This document shows, one piece after another, positions 8,458 to 15,713 of a DNA stretch of 36,998 nucleotides. The position numbers and the translations under genes were made by a program. Origin of the DNA: Clostridia bacterium (lineage in GTDB: Bacteria; Bacillota; Clostridia; Christensenellales; Aristaeellaceae); assembly GCA_017516305.1 (NCBI GenBank), contig JAFXDB010000089.1, positions 1 through 36,998 of the forward strand, read 5' to 3'. The notes under the pieces were generated by a model that worked only from the letters and a program-made list of their open reading frames with translations, did not search any database and was not told where the DNA came from. How positions within the stretch are numbered: the stretch's first letter is position 1; each line of letters begins with the position of its first letter.

Positions 8458-10239
8458 TCACTGCCAGCCGGGGGTGTAGACGTTGGGTTCCCATCCGTCC
8501 TCCAGCACCCAGACCTCCCCGGTGCGCCGGAAATACTCCTCCGCCGTCTCGATTCGGGTATTCTCGCCCAGGATGACGACCTCTGCCTTCATGGGCGTGT
8601 GCATGTCGAATGCGCCGTACTCCACCACTTCCACCCCGGCGGGTACGACGATGCGCCCGCTGGTGACGGTCATGGATTCAAAGGCGCTGGTCTCGATCAT
8701 CCGCAGGCTCTGCGGCAGGGTGACGGTGCGCACCTTCGTGTCGTAGAAGGCATGCCCTGCCAGCTCCTCGATGCCCTCCGGCAGCACCAGGTCGGCGGGC
8801 AGCAGCTGGTTGTCCAGCGCGCGGGCGCCGATGCGCTTCACTGGCGGGATCATGCCATCCGGGGCGGAAGCGGCGGTGTACAGCAGCGTCCCTGTGCGCG
8901 TGTCGATGAGGAAGCCGTTTTCGCAGGTGAAGCGCGGATTTCTCTCCGCCACCACGATATCGCCGCCAAAGTACCAGAAGGCGTTTTCTCCGACGCTTTC
9001 CAGCGACGCCGGCAGCTGCACCTGACGCACACTCCAGCAGGAGTAGAACGCACCGCTCTCCAGGAACTGCATGCCCTCCGGCAGACGGATGCAGGCGCCC
9101 TCCGGGGGCCACTGAACGTCAGACGAGGGGTCGTAGAAGGCAAAGCCTGCCACGCCCACCACCGGCAGGCCGCCCAGGGTGTCCGGCACGACGATCTCCG
9201 CCGGGAAGACCTCATCCCAGAAGTAATTGGTGATGACTGTGCCCTCGTCCGTCAGCGCGTAGCCGTAATTGCCTTCGATGTGCTCTGTGCCGCGCTCGCG
9301 AGCTTCCAGCTCCTCCGCCGTTTCCACATGGGTGTTTTCGCCCAGCAGCACCAGCTCGACCTCCGGGTCGAAGGCGTCATGGGCCACAAAGGTGCAACTG
9401 GCGGGGATCTCCACGCGCTTGAGAGGGCACATGTAGAAAGCCCAGCTGTCAATGTACTGCACGCCATCGGGGATAACGATCTCCGTGAAGCTGTTGCAGC
9501 TGAAGGTGAGAGCCTCGATGGCCGTCAGCCCGGCGGGAAGGGTGATCTCCGTCAGACTGGTGCAGTTGAACGCGCCCCTGCCGATTTCCGTCACCCCGGC
9601 GGGGATGTCGATGTGGGTCAGATAGACCCAGTCGTCAAACACGCCGGAGCCGATGGCGGTCAGCGTGTCCGGCAGCACAGGCTCCAGCATGTTGTAGTTG
9701 TACAGGCAGAAGTCGCCCAGGCGATTCACGGCGGGCAGGGGTTCATTCTGCCCGGAGGGCGCAACGTACAAAAGCGTGCTTGTCCGCGTGTCGATGAGGA
9801 AGCCGTTTTCGCAGGTGAAATACGGGTTGTCCGGGTGCACGATGATCTCCGGGTCGCCCCATAGCAGGCTGCCTTCCGCGATGTGGCTGAGGCTCGCGGG
9901 CAGCACGATCTCGGTGATGGCGTTCGTCTCGCCGAATGCATCGCCGAAATCCGTCACGCCCTCCGGGACGATGACCCGTACCGGGCCGTCGGTACGCGCG
10001 GTGTAATACACGAAGCCGTACGCCACGATGGGCTGCCCGCCGATCTCTGTGGGCAGGGTGATCTCCTCCGGCAGGGGCTCGGTGTTGACGAAGTGCTCCA
10101 GCACCGCGCCGCTGTCGGTCAGGCGATATGCGTAGTCGCCTTCGATAAAGTACTGCGGGGCATCCTCGGCCATGGCGCCGGCGATGCACAGCAGCAGAGA
10201 CAGAATAGCAAGCAGAGACAGAAACGGTTTCATCTTCAT
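8458..10239 (-). CDS. secreted BspA-type leucine-rich-repeat protein with two duplicated halves
   Basis: A 593-residue exported protein. Residues 1-24 form a signal peptide (hydrophobic core LLAILSLLLCIAGAMA, cleavage before ED). The rest consists of BspA/TpLRR-type repeats with the LxxIxLPxxxxxIxxxAF pattern, for example LTEITLPAGLTAIEALTF. The protein is an internal duplication: residues about 30-318 and 320-593 each begin with G-D/N-Y-x-Y-x-L-T-D, each contain F-T-C-E-N-G-F-L-I-D-T-R-T, and each end in L-G-E-N-T-H/R-x-E-T-A-E-E. Such proteins usually sit on or leave the cell surface and bind host, dietary or bacterial ligands; the ligand is unknown. The ATG at 10239 follows AAAGGAGA at 8 bases. 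There is no visible anchor or sorting signal. Confidence 0.88.
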   Translation of the reverse strand: MKMKPFLSLLAILSLLLCIAGAMAEDAPQYFIEGDYAYRLTDSGAVLEHFVNTEPLPEEITLPTEIGGQPIVAYGFVYYTARTDGPVRVIVPEGVTDFGDAFGETNAITEIVLPASLSHIAEGSLLWGDPEIIVHPDNPYFTCENGFLIDTRTSTLLYVAPSGQNEPLPAVNRLGDFCLYNYNMLEPVLPDTLTAIGSGVFDDWVYLTHIDIPAGVTEIGRGAFNCTSLTEITLPAGLTAIEALTFSCNSFTEIVIPDGVQYIDSWAFYMCPLKRVEIPASCTFVAHDAFDPEVELVLLGENTHVETAEELEARERGTEHIEGNYGYALTDEGTVITNYFWDEVFPAEIVVPDTLGGLPVVGVAGFAFYDPSSDVQWPPEGACIRLPEGMQFLESGAFYSCWSVRQVQLPASLESVGENAFWYFGGDIVVAERNPRFTCENGFLIDTRTGTLLYTAASAPDGMIPPVKRIGARALDNQLLPADLVLPEGIEELAGHAFYDTKVRTVTLPQSLRMIETSAFESMTVTSGRIVVPAGVEVVEYGAFDMHTPMKAEVVILGENTRIETAEEYFRRTGEVWVLEDGWEPNVYTPGWQ

Positions 10240-10360
10240 GGAGGGGTCTCCTTTCGCGTTGTCCTTCACCTGTATAAACGCGGCGGTGGTGGGAAATGTT
10301 CCCTGCATTTTGTAACATTGCTGAATGCAAAGGAAGTGTTGATTTCTGCATGTAAATGTG

Positions 10361-10389
10361 TTGACAATATCGAACGAAAGTATTACAAT
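10361..10389 (+). promoter_or_regulatory. sigma-A promoter of the SH3-domain gene
   Basis: TTGACA (10361-10366), a 17-base spacer and TACAAT (10384-10389). A start site near 10396 would give a leader of about 24 bases before the ATG at 10420. It lies in the divergent gap with the leucine-rich-repeat gene, for which I see no convincing promoter. Confidence 0.85.
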
Positions 10390-10419
10390 GATGTCATAAA
10401 TCGAACGAGGTGAACCGAA

Positions 10420-11121
10420 ATGAAACGTCTTCTGCTGTTGCTGGTTCTGCTGATGATTCCCTGCATTGCTCTGGCTGACGAGGCCTTCACGCTGACGGCT
10501 GCGGTCACGGCGGAGGAATCTGCCCTGCTGGCCCTGCCCATCGAGGGCGCGGAGACTGTGCTGTCCTTATCCACCGGCGACGCGCTGACCGTCACCGTGC
10601 TGGGCACAAGCTACTGCGAAGCCGCCGTTGGCGAAGTATCCGGCTACATTGCCACGGCGGATATCGCCTTTGATGTCATGGATGGCGAGCCGACCCGTCT
10701 GATGGTGATCGACTGCTCGCCCACTAACCAGTATCACGGGCGCATCACCATGCGCACGGAGGCCAGCACGAAGTCAAAGGCCATCCGTAAGCTGGAAAAG
10801 GGCTGCATCGTGCTGGTGCTGGAGGACGTGGGCGACATGACGCACATCGTTCTGCCGGATGCGGAGGGCTATGTTGTCAGCAAGCACCTGGATGACATTG
10901 AGCCGGCGAAGAAGTGGCGCATTGCCTATGTTGATCCCGGCGTCAACGCTTGGCTGCGCCTGGACAGCCGGTACGGGAAAAACTGGATGATTTGTCGCCT
11001 GGCGCCCGGAACGCCGGTACAGTTCATTTCCAACCCCAACGGCTGGGCGGAGGTGGAGGTGGCGGGCTATCGCGGCCGCATGTTGGCGCACAACCTGGGC
11101 TTTGAGGCGCCGGGGGAATGA
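10420..11121 (+). CDS. secreted bacterial SH3-domain protein
   Basis: A 233-residue exported protein with a signal peptide (residues 1-19, ending IALADE). The body is built from SH3b-like units: one around residues 30-88 (LSLSTGDALTVTVLG and SGYIATADI), a clearer one around 105-163 (GRITMRTEASTKSKAIRKLE, GCIVLVLE, GYVVSKHL) and one around 176-228 (AWLRLDSRYGKNWMICRL, GTPVQFIS, YRGRMLAHNLG). Bacterial SH3 domains generally bind peptidoglycan or peptides at the cell wall. No catalytic domain is fused, so it is likely an adaptor or inhibitor-type wall protein; that part is inference. GAGGTGA lies 6 bases before the ATG. It is alone on the plus strand and is followed by hairpin repeats. Confidence 0.85.
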   Translation: MKRLLLLLVLLMIPCIALADEAFTLTAAVTAEESALLALPIEGAETVLSLSTGDALTVTVLGTSYCEAAVGEVSGYIATADIAFDVMDGEPTRLMVIDCSPTNQYHGRITMRTEASTKSKAIRKLEKGCIVLVLEDVGDMTHIVLPDAEGYVVSKHLDDIEPAKKWRIAYVDPGVNAWLRLDSRYGKNWMICRLAPGTPVQFISNPNGWAEVEVAGYRGRMLAHNLGFEAPGE

Positions 11122-11128
11122 AAGGGGA

Positions 11129-11235
11129 CTCACTCCCTCAGTCAGCGAGCAAGCTCGCTGCCAACTCCCTCGGGGAGGGAACTCCCTCAGTCAGTCCGCA
11201 AGCGGACTGCCAGCTCCCTCGGGGAGGGAGCTTTA
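11129..11235 (+). repeat. two tandem copies of a hairpin-forming dispersed repeat; the last hairpin may terminate the SH3 gene
   Basis: Two units follow the SH3 gene. Each has CTCCCTCAGTCAG, a small variable hairpin (CGAGC-AA-GCTCG in the first, TCCGC-AA-GCGGA in the second), then CTGCCA and a stem CTCCCTC-GGG-GAGGGA. The second unit ends AGCTCCCT-CGGGG-AGGGAGCT followed by TTTAGG, which could stop transcription. The reverse complement has the same architecture as the repeats at 25140-25245 and 25695-25870 (GGCTCCC hairpin, TGTCA...TGACTGAG hairpin, GAGGG end), so these are solo members of the same broad family. Nothing else is seen in the 11122-11515 gap except the hairpin at 11305-11342. 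Confidence 0.75.
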
Positions 11236-11302
11236 GGAAGTGGGCGCTTTGTGCTGCCTGGAATGCCGCGCTTTCTGCAAAGGGGCGCGGCTTTTACATG
11301 CA

Positions 11303-11342
11303 CGAAAATAAGGAACGGCTTCTCTATTTTGAGAGCCGTTCC
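11303..11342 (-). terminator. probable terminator downstream of the DUF1292 gene
   Basis: On the minus strand GGAACGGCT, a partly paired loop with CTC/GAG, and AGCCGTTCC are followed by TTATTTTCG. It lies 170 bases beyond the DUF1292 stop. There is no T-tract on the plus side. Confidence 0.55.
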
Positions 11343-11515
11343 CGGTGTTCGGATGTATAGGATTGAAGATGTGAGATGTTCCGACGCTCCGGTTTCGCCA
11401 TTTAGTCGGTTTGAACCATGGAATGCGTTTGGATTTCCGTTGTTAGGGATCGGAATTTTTCACGCCGGAGACCTCTGTGCAGACCGTTCTCGTCTGCCGC
11501 GGCTGGGGGGACGGG

Positions 11516-11878
11516 TCAATCCTCGTCGTCCGCTTCCTCGTCGTCATTGAGCTTGGTGGTTGCGATTTCCATAAGCTTGGCTTCGAGCTTCTGATCCTCC
11601 ACGGGGACGAACTCCTCCAGCTCTTCGCCGTTCTCGTCCGTCGTAGGCACGATCTTCATCACGTAGCAGTCCACTGCTTCGGCCGTGTCATCCTCGTTGG
11701 AGTCGGTCAGGATGGCGTATTCCTCGCCGTTGTAGAAGAAATAGTCAACGATGTGGAACAGGGTGACATTCCCGTCCTCGTCCGTCATCTCAATGATGTC
11801 TTCCTCGGTGTCCATGATGACGTCCTCGTTCATGCCGCCTTCGATGCCGCCCTGTCCGAGCTTCTGTTCGTCGTTCAT
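11516..11878 (-). CDS. DUF1292 family protein
   Basis: A 120-residue, very acidic protein of the DUF1292 family, which is widespread in Bacillota and has no established function. The core is ITDEDGNV-like: EMTDEDGNVTLFHIVDYFFY, then NGEEYAILT, then CYVMKIVPT, with acidic tails at both ends. It has no signal or membrane segment. The ATG at 11878 follows AAAGGGGTG; the frame stays open upstream but those codons overlap the promoter. It is a single gene with its own promoter. In many Clostridia this family sits near mltG or the alaS-ruvX region; that context is absent here. Confidence 0.85.
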   Translation of the reverse strand: MNDEQKLGQGGIEGGMNEDVIMDTEEDIIEMTDEDGNVTLFHIVDYFFYNGEEYAILTDSNEDDTAEAVDCYVMKIVPTTDENGEELEEFVPVEDQKLEAKLMEIATTKLNDDEEADDED

Positions 11879-11944
11879 TGGTAACACCCCTTTCAGCTTT
11901 ATACCGCTCCCAGGCGGCTTTGTCATCTCCTTTGATGCACCTTC

Positions 11945-11973
11945 ATTATACACAAGAAAGGTGAGTTTGGCAA
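11945..11973 (-). promoter_or_regulatory. sigma-A promoter of the DUF1292 gene
   Basis: Minus strand TTGCCA (11968-11973), 17-base spacer, TATAAT (11945-11950), leading to the ATG at 11878 with a leader of about 60 bases. It is back to back with the plus-strand promoter at 11997-12025. Confidence 0.85.
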
Positions 11974-11996
11974 TAGTTTTTGCGAAAGTTTTCTGC

Positions 11997-12025
11997 TTGA
12001 CTTTGTGCGTTCTGGGTGATATAAT
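11997..12025 (+). promoter_or_regulatory. sigma-A promoter with no downstream gene on its strand
   Basis: TTGACT (11997-12002), 17-base spacer, TATAAT (12020-12025). Both elements and the spacing are near consensus. Transcription would start near 12032 and meet a strong terminator about 80 bases later; no plus-strand coding region follows. Confidence 0.75.
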
Positions 12026-12031
12026 GGACAT

Positions 12032-12113
12032 GTTGGGGGTGTTCGTGGACTGCGGACGCCCCCTTAATGTAAAGGAAAACCGCCATCGCACGAAGCTGCG
12101 TGAGGCGGTTTTT
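12032..12113 (+). ncRNA. candidate small RNA of about 82 nt
   Basis: Between the plus-strand promoter and the terminator at 12076-12113 there is no usable reading frame, but there is structure. GGGGGTGT (12035-12042) pairs with ACGCCCCC (12056-12063) around a 13-base loop, followed by an A-rich linker (TTAATGTAAAGGA) and the terminator hairpin with TTTTT. A 5' hairpin, single-stranded purine-rich linker and terminator is a common small regulatory RNA layout. The linker contains an AAAGGA word. I do not recognise it as a known RNA family. It could instead be an antisense transcript of the end of the DUF896 operon. Confidence 0.5.
12076..12113. terminator. bidirectional terminator
   Basis: AAAACCGCC (12076-12084) pairs with GGCGGTTTT (12104-12112), with an inner CGCA/TGCG stem. 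T-runs lie on both sides, so it can end the candidate small RNA on the plus strand and the M1-GtrA-DUF896 operon on the minus strand, whose last stop is at 12120. Confidence 0.85.
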
Positions 12114-12119
12114 GGTGTG

Positions 12120-12338
12120 TCAGTGCTTGACGGGCGGGTTCTTCTTCTTCAGGGGCTCTGTGGTGCCGTCGGGGCGCTGGATGACGATGCCGTCCAGCAT
12201 AGCGCGGGTGTTCTCGCGCCACTCGGCAATGTACTGGGCGCGCAGGGCGGCCTGCTCGGCAGTTTCCTCGGGGGTGAGGCCCTCGGCCTTCTTCTTGCGG
12301 GCCAGCTCGTTGATGCGGTCGATCTGTTTCTTGTCCAT
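12120..12338 (-). CDS. DUF896 family protein (YnzC-like)
   Basis: A 72-residue protein. MDKKQIDRINELARKKKAEG followed by LTPEETAEQAALRAQYI is the DUF896 signature, a helical hairpin found throughout Bacillota. YnzC of Bacillus subtilis is a small member linked to the SOS operon, but no general function is known. The C-terminus is basic (LKKKNPPVKH). The ATG at 12338 follows GAGGT at 7 bases. It lies 10 bases after the Lgt-like gene and is the last gene of its operon, before a bidirectional terminator. Confidence 0.88.
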   Translation of the reverse strand: MDKKQIDRINELARKKKAEGLTPEETAEQAALRAQYIAEWRENTRAMLDGIVIQRPDGTTEPLKKKNPPVKH

Positions 12339-12348
12339 AACAGTTACC

Positions 12349-13458
12349 TCACGGGTTTTCGTTGGCAATGGCGCGCTGGCGCAGGCCGATGGCGACCAGG
12401 ATGGCCATGTCACAGGCCATGATGCCCCAGAGCACCAGGCGGTAGTGGTCGCCCACGTCCGTCGCGCGGTCGATGACGGCGGCGGCGATGGCGATGACGG
12501 CGGGGATGATGACGGGCAGCAGGGCCACAAAGCCGGAGCGCTTCCAGGCGAGGCTCCGCAGCAGCGTGGTCAGGCCCAGGAGACCGGCCATGATCCCGCC
12601 CACCAGCACCACGCTGAAGTAGGGGTTGTCTGCGCCCTCAACGCTGAATTCCTGCACCACGGCGGAGAGGATGCACACCACCGCCAGCGCCCAGTCGGCG
12701 CTGATGCAGCGGCGGTAATGGGGCATGCGGGCCAGGCGGACGCTCCACACCGCCAGGGGGATCAGCAGCATTACCAGCGCGGCGATCTGGTTGATCTTGA
12801 CGAAGTGGATAACGACCATGTGGCCGCCGTTGAGCATGGACTCCCACAGCGCCTGGGTGGCGCCGTAGAGCAGCAGGAAGGTCAGCAGGCTGTCGCCGGG
12901 GAGCTTGCCAGCCTCCGTCCGGCGCAGGAGGAGCAGGACGGCCAGGATGACCAGGGCGGTCAGTGCCTCGTAGAAAAAGACGGGGTGGGTCTGGGCGAAG
13001 TCACCCATGCTTTCCGTCCAGCTGTCCAGGAAAAAGAACAGGGGAGAGTAGTAGGGGTAGCCCCAGCCCATATCGGTGAAGGGCTCTGCCGGGCGGGCGA
13101 GGATCAGCGCCATCGCCATGCCCGGGACAACGGCGTCCAGGAGCGTGAAGGTGGGCAGATGCCCCCACTTCTCGGCGATGAAGGCGGCCAGCAGCACACC
13201 CGCCATCGCGCCCATCATGGAGTAGCCGCCGTCGCGCAGGGCGAAGATCATTTCCGGATGCCCGATGGTCTCGGTGTAGTAGGAGATGCTGGAAAGCACA
13301 TAGACCAGGCGGCTGCCCACCAGGGCCAGCGACACGGCCAGCACCGTGAAGCGCAGGAACTGGCCTGCGTTCACGGCTTTGAGGCAGAACAGCCGGGCGA
13401 CGATGAACAGCACGGCCAGCGCAATGCCGGCCATGAGGCCATAGATGGTGAAGGACAT
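12349..13458 (-). CDS. Lgt-like (prolipoprotein diacylglyceryl transferase family) membrane protein, divergent
   Basis: A 369-residue polytopic membrane protein. Several elements of Lgt, the enzyme that moves diacylglycerol from phosphatidylglycerol to prolipoprotein cysteines, are recognisable: ALVGSRLVYVL in place of GGRLGYVL, a LRDGGYSMMGAMAG segment like the GG(M/L)SFHGG region, LLDAVVPGMAMALILAR, and HPVFFYEALTALVI like HPTQLYE. However, the highly conserved G-N-F-I-N-x-E-x-x-G stretch expected after the arginine is replaced by AEPFTDMGWGYPYYSP. The protein also continues for about 100 residues with four more hydrophobic segments. It may therefore have another lipid or isoprenoid-linked substrate; that is inference. 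GGAGGAG precedes the ATG. The start follows the phosphodiester glycosidase stop by one base, so the two are translationally coupled. Confidence 0.7.
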   Translation of the reverse strand: MSFTIYGLMAGIALAVLFIVARLFCLKAVNAGQFLRFTVLAVSLALVGSRLVYVLSSISYYTETIGHPEMIFALRDGGYSMMGAMAGVLLAAFIAEKWGHLPTFTLLDAVVPGMAMALILARPAEPFTDMGWGYPYYSPLFFFLDSWTESMGDFAQTHPVFFYEALTALVILAVLLLLRRTEAGKLPGDSLLTFLLLYGATQALWESMLNGGHMVVIHFVKINQIAALVMLLIPLAVWSVRLARMPHYRRCISADWALAVVCILSAVVQEFSVEGADNPYFSVVLVGGIMAGLLGLTTLLRSLAWKRSGFVALLPVIIPAVIAIAAAVIDRATDVGDHYRLVLWGIMACDMAILVAIGLRQRAIANENP

Positions 13459-13459
13459 G

Positions 13460-14386
13460 TTACTCCTCCTCCGCGTCGGGGTTGATGCCGGTGGAGATGT
13501 AGATGATGTCGGACACGGAGCGTTCGCCCTTGACGGTCTTGTCGGAGAAGTTGGCGCCGCCGAACCACAGCAGGGCGCTGTTGCCGCCGTCCAGGTTGTA
13601 GGCCTGGATGCAGCCCTGCTCGAACATCCACGCGCCCAGCTCGTCCGTGGAGCAGCCGTCAGAGTCGTTGCGGCGGCCGTCCACCACCACGAACATGTAC
13701 TCCAGCGGGCCGAGCTGGCCAATGGCGCAGCGGGGCTCATGGGTGTTGCGGGTGTTGTACTTGTTGCCGTTGTCGATGTAGTACTGGGGGCTGGAAAGCA
13801 GCACGCCGTCCTTGATCAGCGCGGGGCCGAAGTGAAAGGCGTTGGGGAAGGTCAGCCCCTCGGTGGCCAGCAGAGCCTGCCGCTCATCGGGGTCGGAACG
13901 GAGGATGATGTGGAAGTTGCCCTGATCGTCGATGAGCAGCATGTCGTACACGGGCTTGGGGCTCTTGCGGAACACGGTGTTCATGCGGACGATGTAGCCG
14001 TTCTTGGCGCTGGAGAAGTAATCGCCGCCGATGGCCACGATGGCGTTGTGGTTGGCGGCCATGGTGGAGATCTTGTTGGTGCGGGTGCCCTTCGCGTTGG
14101 CCAGGCCCGTGCGCAGCTGGGAGGCATGGGCGATCTTGATGCGGGCGACGTTGAAGGTGGAATCGCCCACGACCACACGCTCCATGGTGACGGTGACGGT
14201 CTCGTCCTGATAGGCGATGCGCGCGCCGCTCTCGTCGGTGATGTAGTTGTCGGGGTTGGGAATGTAGCCGGGGGTCAGATCCCAGGGCAAGGCGGCAGCG
14301 GGCGTCTCTTCAGCGGCGGGAGCCTCGGCCATGGCGCCGGGAATCAGCAGGGTCAGAAGCAGAATGATTGCAATCAGCTTGCGCAT
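13460..14386 (-). CDS. secreted phosphodiester glycosidase family protein (NAGPA/DUF2233)
   Basis: A 308-residue exported protein. Residues 1-20 are a signal peptide (LIAIILLLTLLIPGAMAE), followed by a linker rich in A, E and P. The body has the phosphodiester glycosidase (NAGPA-type) motifs: VAIGGDYF, then EPRCAIGQLGPLEYMFVVVD, then GRRNDSDGCSTDELGAWM, and finally AYNLDGGNSALL. These enzymes remove a sugar linked by a phosphodiester; bacterial members act on cell-wall polymers or phosphodiester-linked glycans, but the substrate here is unknown. It follows a GT2-GtrA fusion and a small membrane protein, which fits a role in trimming or recycling an exported glycan. The ATG at 14386 begins the signal peptide. 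Confidence 0.88.
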   Translation of the reverse strand: MRKLIAIILLLTLLIPGAMAEAPAAEETPAAALPWDLTPGYIPNPDNYITDESGARIAYQDETVTVTMERVVVGDSTFNVARIKIAHASQLRTGLANAKGTRTNKISTMAANHNAIVAIGGDYFSSAKNGYIVRMNTVFRKSPKPVYDMLLIDDQGNFHIILRSDPDERQALLATEGLTFPNAFHFGPALIKDGVLLSSPQYYIDNGNKYNTRNTHEPRCAIGQLGPLEYMFVVVDGRRNDSDGCSTDELGAWMFEQGCIQAYNLDGGNSALLWFGGANFSDKTVKGERSVSDIIYISTGINPDAEEE

Positions 14387-14416
14387 GTTCAGTTTCCTCC
14401 AATGTGATCAGGTTGA

Positions 14417-14590
14417 TTACAGGAAATCGTAGGCGTTGTCGGCGTCGTCATCGCTGTCCGCCGGGGTTTCCAGGTTCATGTGGCGCTCTGCGGCGTCCGG
14501 GGTGATGGTCGGGGAGGTGACCAGCCAGGCAAAGCCGATCAGCATCAGCAGCGTCAGCACCGCCAGCAGGATGTTTTTCCAGTTCTTCAT
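14417..14590 (-). CDS. small single-span membrane protein
   Basis: A 57-residue protein with one N-terminal membrane segment (NILLAVLTLLMLIGFAWLV, residues 5-23) after MKNWK, followed by an acidic tail ending DSDDDADNAYDFL. The tail would be outside the cell by the positive-inside rule. I do not recognise a family. Its start is 4 bases after the stop of the GT2-GtrA gene, where GGAG in the end of that gene serves as the ribosome-binding site. The tight spacing suggests it works with the membrane glycosyltransferase. Confidence 0.7.
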   Translation of the reverse strand: MKNWKNILLAVLTLLMLIGFAWLVTSPTITPDAAERHMNLETPADSDDDADNAYDFL

Positions 14591-14594
14591 GGCG

Positions 14595-15686
14595 TTACTC
14601 CTTGTTATGGGCGTCGGGGGCGAAGACCCACTTGTCCTGCACGCGGTAGCTGACCAGGTACAGCAGCACGTCCACGACGATGCCCACAAAGCCGATGACG
14701 GCCTTGGGGAACTTCAGCCAGCCCATGAGCGCGTCCACGCCCCAGGCGGAGACGAGCATGATGAACAGGGCCAGGATGACATAGCGGATGAAGGTGGTCC
14801 GGCTCATCTTCTTGTCAAAGACATAGCGGCTGTTGAGGTAGAAGTTGCAGGGCGCAGACACGCACCGCGCCGCCACCTTGGCGAAGAAGGGGCCGTGGGC
14901 CAGCGGGGCGAAGATGGTGTTGCCCAGCAGCGTCAGCAGCACGAAGTCGATCACGAAGGACAGGATGGACGCGCCCATGAACTTCACAAAGCTGCCCAGG
15001 ATGACCTTGTAGATGCGGTAGCTGTCGCGGATGGGGTGGAAGTGGGTGCCCTCGTTCTCGTTCTCGTACACGGTTTCGATGGTGATGGGCACAATGGGCA
15101 TCTTCGCCCGGGCGCAGGCGATGAGCACCTGCATCTCGTACTCGAACCGCTCGCCAGGCACGTCGATCATGAACTGCAGATCCTCGCGCTTGAAGGCGCG
15201 CAGGCCGGTCTGGGTGTCCGGCAGCCACTGGCCGTAAAACAGGCGGAAGACCCAAGAGGTGGTCTTGTTGCCGAAGCGGCTCTTGGGCGGCACGTTGGGC
15301 AGGTCGAAGTCGCGGCTGCCCAGGTACAGCACGCGCTTGTCCGCCGTCAGGGCCTCGGCCAGCTTCCAGCAGTCCTCCACCGTGTGCTGACCGTCGGCGT
15401 CGGCGGTGATGACGCCGCTGGCGTCGGGGATGTTGTCGCGGATGTAGCTGTAGCCGGTCTTGAGGGCGCAGCCCTTGCCCCGGTTGACCTCATGGTGCAG
15501 GACGGTCACGCCCTCCATCTCGGCCAGCTCGTTGAAGATGGGCTGGTATTTCTCGCTGCTGCCGTCGTCCACCACCACCGCGCGGGTGAAGCCGGCGGCA
15601 AGCAGGCGGCGCATGTAGGCGGGCAGGCGGTCATCGGGCTCCAGGGAGGGAATCAGGATCACGGCGGATTCGGGCTTGAGTGTCAT
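14595..15686 (-). CDS. fusion of family 2 glycosyltransferase and GtrA-like flippase domain
   Basis: A protein of about 363 residues. Residues 8-235 are a GT2 (GT-A fold) domain of the DPM1/GtrB kind: VILIPSLEPDD, AVVVDDGS, NRGKGCALKTG, the metal-binding ADADGQH, and the acceptor region TQTGLRAF. Residues 235-355 form a GtrA domain with four membrane segments, including FVKFMGASILSFVIDFVLL and APCNFYLNSRYVF. By analogy with GtrA/GtrB and DPM1-type fusions it would make and flip an undecaprenyl-phosphate sugar used to decorate an envelope polymer. The sugar is unknown. I chose the ATG at 15686 (about 10 bases after AAAGGT); an ATG at 15695 directly abuts that site. It is the second gene of the operon started by the M1-like peptidase. 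Confidence 0.9.
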   Translation of the reverse strand: MTLKPESAVILIPSLEPDDRLPAYMRRLLAAGFTRAVVVDDGSSEKYQPIFNELAEMEGVTVLHHEVNRGKGCALKTGYSYIRDNIPDASGVITADADGQHTVEDCWKLAEALTADKRVLYLGSRDFDLPNVPPKSRFGNKTTSWVFRLFYGQWLPDTQTGLRAFKREDLQFMIDVPGERFEYEMQVLIACARAKMPIVPITIETVYENENEGTHFHPIRDSYRIYKVILGSFVKFMGASILSFVIDFVLLTLLGNTIFAPLAHGPFFAKVAARCVSAPCNFYLNSRYVFDKKMSRTTFIRYVILALFIMLVSAWGVDALMGWLKFPKAVIGFVGIVVDVLLYLVSYRVQDKWVFAPDAHNKE

Positions 15687-15713
15687 GGCTCTCATACCTT
15701 TCTGAGCTTTTCG

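Noticed and set aside
11118-11360. Small open frame after the SH3 gene
   Set aside because: It runs through the tandem hairpin repeats and has no ribosome-binding site or protein-like composition.
11479-11497. Terminator directly after the DUF1292 gene
   Set aside because: The GCAGAC/GTCTGC stem is short and no T-run follows on the minus strand; the hairpin at 11303-11342 is a better candidate.
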